Below are positions 60,344 through 64,000 of a stretch of 64,000 bases of DNA, one piece after another. Within the stretch, counting starts at the first letter, position 1; each line of letters opens with the position of its first letter. Source of the stretch: Rhizosaccharibacter radicis (GTDB lineage Bacteria > Pseudomonadota > Alphaproteobacteria > Acetobacterales > Acetobacteraceae). The translations under genes were made by a program, and so were the position numbers. The notes beneath the pieces were generated by a model. That model was not told where the DNA came from, did not search any database, and saw only the letters and a program-made list of their open reading frames with translations. The stretch lies in assembly GCA_024508355.1 (NCBI GenBank), contig JAMZEJ010000010.1, forward strand, positions 1 through 64,000. Direction: 5' to 3'.

Positions 60344-61890
60344 GCCGGCGACATCAGCACCGGATCCGCGGGCCGTGGCCGGGGGGCGATGGGCCGCGCA
60401 AGCCGGACCGCCCGATCGCGACCCCGGCCCGACCGAGACTCCTGCTTGCCGGCCTGCTGGCGCTGGGCGGTTGCGAGGTGGGACCGGACTACCACGCACC
60501 GCGCTTGGTGCTCGGGCCGCTGCATGGCGCCGTTGCCGCGCGGGGCGTGCCGGCCGCCCAGGCTCCAAGCCTGGACACTTGGTGGACCGGTTTCGACGAC
60601 CCGACGCTGGTGCGCCTCGTGCGCCGCGCGCTGGCGCAGAACCTTGATCTCGCCGCGGCACTTGCCAGGGTGCAGCAGGCCCGCGCCGGCGCGGGTGGCG
60701 CGGCTGCGCAGTTGCTGCCGACGGTGGATGCCACCGCGGACGCCACCGCGCTTCGCCAGAGCCTGACGACCCCGCTCGGCGCCGCGACGCGCTTCCTCGG
60801 CCTGCACCGCGACCAGCGGCTCCTCGATCTGGGGATTTCGGCGAGCTGGGAGATCGACGTCGCGGGTGGCCTGCGCCGCAACGAGGAGGCGGCCGACGCC
60901 ATCGCGCAAGCAGCGGACGCGGACGCGGACGGAGCCCGTGTCACCGTCGCCGCCGACGTCGCCGACGCCTACTTCCAGATCCGCCGCGACCAGGCGCGGG
61001 TCGCCACCATCCAGGAGCAGGTCGCGACCGACGCTCATCTGCGGGACCTCGTCCAGCAGCTCCGGGACCGTGGGGTCGGCGACGAGCGCCAGGCCGCGCA
61101 GGCGGAAGCGGTGCTGCAGCAGGCGAACGCCGCCCTGCCGCCGCTGCGGATCGAGATCGAGGAGCAGCTCAACCGGCTCGACGTGCTGCTCGGCGAGCAG
61201 CCGGGCACGGAGGCGGCCGCGCTATCGGCTCCGTCTCCCCTGCCGGCGATCCCGGCCATTCCGGTCACGAACGAGCCGACCGACTTCCTGCGCCGCCGCC
61301 CGGACGTCATCGCAGCCGAACGCCGGCTCGCCGCAAGCAGCGCACGAATCGGCGTCGCCCTTTCCGACTACTACCCGAAGCTCTCCTTGTCCGGGCTGGT
61401 CGGGTTCGACAGCCTGAACGTCAACCACCTGCTGACGGCGGCCTCGTTCCAACCGCAGGCGACCGGCGCGATCCGCTGGCGGATCTTCGATTTCGGCAAG
61501 GTCGATGCGGAGGTCAGAACCGCGCGCGGCGCGGAGGCCGAAGCGCTCGCCCGCTATCGGGAAACCGTCCTGCGCGCGGCCGAGGACGTCGAGGACAGTC
61601 TGCGCGCAGTGGTGGAGCTGGACATCCGCACGGCGCGGCTGGAAGCCGAAGTCGCGTCGCTGCAGCGGGCACGGGACCTGTCGCAGCAGGCCTTCGCGGC
61701 CGGCGCCATCCCGCTGACCGATGTGCTGGACGCCGACCGGCAGCTCCTCGATGCACGCGACATTCTGGCGGAAACCCGCGGCGATGCCGTACGCGCCGCC
61801 GTGCGGAGCTTCCGCGCCCTCGGCGGCGGCTGGCCGGGTGCGCACACCGCCCCCCGCCGGAGCGCGCCACTCACGATGTCCGCGTCGTGA
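60340..61890 (+). CDS. NodT/OprM-type outer membrane efflux lipoprotein
   Basis: The 516-residue protein has a long leader with lipobox LLALGGCEVGPDYHAP, the standard CxVGPDY start of mature NodT proteins. Two TolC-like repeats follow (LVRRALAQNLDLAAALARVQ; FLRRRPDVIAAERRLAASSA; YRETVLRAAEDVEDSLRAVV). It forms the trimeric outer membrane channel of the tripartite pump encoded just upstream. Start and stop overlap its neighbours, so the operon is tight. Confidence 0.92.
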   Translation: MSRRHQHRIRGPWPGGDGPRKPDRPIATPARPRLLLAGLLALGGCEVGPDYHAPRLVLGPLHGAVAARGVPAAQAPSLDTWWTGFDDPTLVRLVRRALAQNLDLAAALARVQQARAGAGGAAAQLLPTVDATADATALRQSLTTPLGAATRFLGLHRDQRLLDLGISASWEIDVAGGLRRNEEAADAIAQAADADADGARVTVAADVADAYFQIRRDQARVATIQEQVATDAHLRDLVQQLRDRGVGDERQAAQAEAVLQQANAALPPLRIEIEEQLNRLDVLLGEQPGTEAAALSAPSPLPAIPAIPVTNEPTDFLRRRPDVIAAERRLAASSARIGVALSDYYPKLSLSGLVGFDSLNVNHLLTAASFQPQATGAIRWRIFDFGKVDAEVRTARGAEAEALARYRETVLRAAEDVEDSLRAVVELDIRTARLEAEVASLQRARDLSQQAFAAGAIPLTDVLDADRQLLDARDILAETRGDAVRAAVRSFRALGGGWPGAHTAPRRSAPLTMSAS

Positions 61891-63326
61891 CGTCCAACGT
61901 CGAGATCCGGAGCGACATGGTGTCGAGCAAGCACAATCGATCCATCTCCGGCAGCGTCACGACGGCCGCCCGGTCCACGGCCCGCAGGCCGGATCCGGCC
62001 ATCCTCGACGGCCCGGTGCTGCCGATGCTCCTCCGCCTCGCGGCCCCGACCATCCTGGTAATGCTGGCGCAGACCGGAGTGAACGTCGCGGAGGCGTTCT
62101 ATGTCGGGCTGCTCGGCACCCCGGCGATGGCCGGAGTGGCAATGGTCTTCCCGGTCTTCATGCTGATGACCACGATGTCGGCCGGTGGCCTCGGCAGCGG
62201 CGTCGCGTCCGCCGTCGCGCGCGCGACCGGGGCCGGGCGGCAGGAAGACGTCGACGCGCTGGTGCTGCACGCGGTCGCGCTGGCGGTGCTGATGGGGGCG
62301 GTCTTCACCGGCGCGATGATCCTGGGCGGACCCTTCCTCTACCGGGCGATGGGAGGCGACGGCACGGCGCTGCAGGCGGCGTTGCGGTACTCGCTCGCGG
62401 TGTCCGCCGGGGCGCTGCCGCTATGGGTGGTGAACCTGCTCGCTGGCGCGCTGCGCGGCCACGGGAACGTCCGGTTGCCGGCGAAGGTGACGCTGGTCGG
62501 CGCTTTGCTGCTGGTTCCCCTGTCGCCGCTGCTGATCTTCGGCATCGGCCCATTGCCCGGCTTCGGTATCGCGGGCGCGGGGATCGCGTTCGCCCTGTAC
62601 TATCTCGGGGCGGCGGCCGTGCTGCTGCGCGCGCTGCTGGACGGGGGCGGTGGCATCGTCCTGCGGCGCGGACGGCTGAGCGCGCGGCTGTTCGGCGACA
62701 TCCTGCGGGTCGGGATCCCGGCCGCCTACACCACGGTGGCGACCAATCTGACCGTGATCCTGGTGACGGCCGCGTTCGGCCACTTCGGCATCGCGGCACT
62801 CGCCGGTTACGGGATCGCCTCGCGGCTCGACTACGTGCTGATCCCGCTGCTGTTCGGCTTGGCCTCGGCAGTGCTGACCGCAGTGGGAATCAATCTCGGC
62901 GCCGGGCGGGGCGGGCGGGCGCGCCGGATCGCACTCACCGGCGCGGCGACCGGCTTCGCGGCGACGCAGCTGATCGGCCTGGTGGTGGCGGTCCAGCCCG
63001 ATTGGTGGTTGCGGCTGTACACGGACGATCCGGCCGTGCTCGCCGCCGGTTGGGGTTACCTGCGGGTGATCGGCTTCGCCTACGGCATCTTCGGCTTCGG
63101 CTTCGTGCTGTCCTTCGCCGGGCAGGGCGCGGGCAGGCTGCTATGGCCGGTGTGCGGGGTTTCGTCGCGGCTGCTGATCGGCGCGGGATTTGGCTGGGTG
63201 GCGGTTCGCGATCTCGGGGTGCGGATGCCGGGGCTGGTTTGGGTGGTCGCCGCATCGTTCGCGACCTATGCGGCTCTCAACGCGATCGTCCTGCTGCAAA
63301 GAACCACCTGGCACCGGCCGGACTGA
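61887..63326 (+). CDS. MATE-family multidrug efflux transporter
   Basis: The 479-residue protein has about 12 membrane segments and MATE blocks (VLPMLLRLAAPTILVMLAQT; GGLGSGVASAVARATGAGRQ; ALAGYGIASRLDYVLIPLLF). The GTG start overlaps the stop of the outer membrane gene (GTGA), so it is translated with the RND pump. It exports cationic or amphipathic compounds using a Na+ or H+ gradient. The first 40 residues are a polar tail that may be over-extended; Met11 (61917) is an alternative. Confidence 0.88.
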   Translation: MTSNVEIRSDMVSSKHNRSISGSVTTAARSTARRPDPAILDGPVLPMLLRLAAPTILVMLAQTGVNVAEAFYVGLLGTPAMAGVAMVFPVFMLMTTMSAGGLGSGVASAVARATGAGRQEDVDALVLHAVALAVLMGAVFTGAMILGGPFLYRAMGGDGTALQAALRYSLAVSAGALPLWVVNLLAGALRGHGNVRLPAKVTLVGALLLVPLSPLLIFGIGPLPGFGIAGAGIAFALYYLGAAAVLLRALLDGGGGIVLRRGRLSARLFGDILRVGIPAAYTTVATNLTVILVTAAFGHFGIAALAGYGIASRLDYVLIPLLFGLASAVLTAVGINLGAGRGGRARRIALTGAATGFAATQLIGLVVAVQPDWWLRLYTDDPAVLAAGWGYLRVIGFAYGIFGFGFVLSFAGQGAGRLLWPVCGVSSRLLIGAGFGWVAVRDLGVRMPGLVWVVAASFATYAALNAIVLLQRTTWHRPD

Positions 63327-63351
63327 CGAGCGCGGGGAAGCGGCGGGATCG

Positions 63352-63807
63352 TCAGGAAGAGGCGGAACCCGACGCGCCGGATCGCTTCGCCTCCGCGGCG
63401 GCGTAGCGCCGACGGGCCGCGCGTATCCGGCCGTGATTATCCTCCGCCCAGGCGATCATCGCGGCGAGCGGTTCCAGCATGGTCGCCCCCAGCGGCGCCA
63501 GCCGGTACTCGACGGCCGGCGGCGTGGTGGGAAAGACATGGCGCGTCACGATGCCGTCCTGCTCGAGGCTGCGCAGCGCCTGGGTCAGAGACCGCTTCGA
63601 GATGTCGGGAACCAGCCTGAAAAGCTCGCTGAAGCGGCGCGGTCGCTCCACGAGCGCCATCACCAGCAGGGTGACCCATTTCTCGCCGAGGCGGTCGAGC
63701 ACGTCTCTGACCGGACACGAAGCCTGGTCGACTGGCATGGCCACCCATCGCCTGAAGCTTTCGGCCACGCGCAAATCGCCTGCCGGGCTCGGTTTGGTCT
63801 CCTTCAT
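63352..63807 (-). CDS. HxlR-family transcriptional regulator
   Basis: The protein of about 151 residues has the HxlR winged helix with the conserved Cys near its start (CPVRDVLDRLGEKWVTLLVM, then FSELFRLVPDISKRSLTQAL and RSLEQDGIVTRHVFPTTPPA) and VEYRLAPLGATMLEPL. The Cys can sense aldehydes or oxidants in characterised members. The ATG at 63807 is used; a GTG at 63834 is possible. It converges on the MATE gene with 25 bases between stops. It may regulate the efflux operon or an unseen neighbour to the right. The last 165 bases of the window hold no gene. Confidence 0.85.
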   Translation of the reverse strand: MKETKPSPAGDLRVAESFRRWVAMPVDQASCPVRDVLDRLGEKWVTLLVMALVERPRRFSELFRLVPDISKRSLTQALRSLEQDGIVTRHVFPTTPPAVEYRLAPLGATMLEPLAAMIAWAEDNHGRIRAARRRYAAAEAKRSGASGSASS

Positions 63808-64000
63808 GGTCTCGCTCTTAGACCATGTAGCCACTCGATACCATCGAAGCCGAACATTGGCGAACTCGACCCGGTATCTTCCGCGTTACCTGGATCAGAA
63901 AAACTGCCTCCTTCCGCCGCGAGTCAAAGGTCTCTATCCGAGACCATGTCTTGTCTAAGGAAGCGGCTCAGGTGTCACAACCAACCAATATCCTGGTTTC

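Overview
The window is GC-rich, bacterial and accessory in character. The gene families (DnaE2, IS427-type IS5 elements, a DUF6118 protein, a RES-Xre pair, 3-oxoadipate and hydroxyquinol genes, several RbsA/RbsC-type importers) suggest an alphaproteobacterium, most likely Rhodospirillales/Acetobacteraceae, and a plasmid, chromid or genomic island. The taxon is an inference from family content and composition; no rRNA or tRNA gene was seen.

Layout. (1) 1-4.6 kb is debris: a dnaE2 fragment cut by IS5-family remnants, an IS inserted into a vapBC pair (leaving vapC and only the tail of vapB), a frameshifted DUF6118 gene, a tyrosine-recombinase fragment, an intact CPBP protease gene and an internally deleted IS3 element. 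(2) 4.65-10.9 kb is a minus-strand operon under a LysR regulator: an unknown protein, a tautomerase-fold protein with Cys in place of the catalytic Pro, an enoyl-CoA hydratase, a broken FUSC pump subunit, a DUF1656 protein and an HlyD adaptor. A stand-alone condensation-domain protein is divergent from the LysR gene. (3) 12.4-16.2 kb holds plasmid-type genes: an RHH-like reading frame, an rtcB gene with its core deleted, a RES-Xre toxin-antitoxin pair, a small XRE regulator with palindromic sites, and a gene-poor tract with repeated TTCCCATTC motifs. (4) 17.1-46.4 kb is a large catabolic island. (5) 46.3-49.6 kb has an EAD-like protein gene and a broken SF2 helicase gene. (6) 49.6-50.5 kb is an IS5-family element. 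(7) 50.5-63.8 kb carries a VOC protein, a TetR-controlled operon (SDR, SnoaL-like, MerB-like, PLP decarboxylase, cupin), a tripartite RND pump, a MATE pump and an HxlR regulator.

The catabolic island is the centre of interest. Its minus arm encodes maleylacetate reductase, hydroxyquinol 1,2-dioxygenase, a beta-hydroxyacid dehydrogenase, a winged-helix/solute-binding-protein fusion, a Gfo/Idh/MocA oxidoreductase, a zinc alcohol dehydrogenase, an SDR and an IclR regulator, followed by pcaI, pcaJ, pcaF and pckA. Together the known steps would take hydroxyquinol to maleylacetate, 3-oxoadipate, 3-oxoadipyl-CoA, then succinyl-CoA plus acetyl-CoA, with PEP carboxykinase feeding gluconeogenesis. The plus arm encodes two complete sugar/polyol-type ABC importers, three SDRs, a second zinc dehydrogenase, two YciI-like proteins, a ketopantoate-reductase-family enzyme and a LacI regulator. 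No aromatic ring hydroxylase is visible. The combination suggests that hydroxyquinol is made from an imported, non-aromatic polyhydroxylated compound (for example a cyclitol) by successive dehydrogenation and water loss. That is a hypothesis, not a demonstrated pathway.

Two copies of the same IS5-family element, in opposite orientation with their transposase 3' ends pointing inward, bracket the island (about 16.2-16.5 kb and 49.6-50.5 kb). Several genes are clearly broken: dnaE2, vapB, the DUF6118 gene, the integrase, the FUSC gene, rtcB, the helicase and most transposases.
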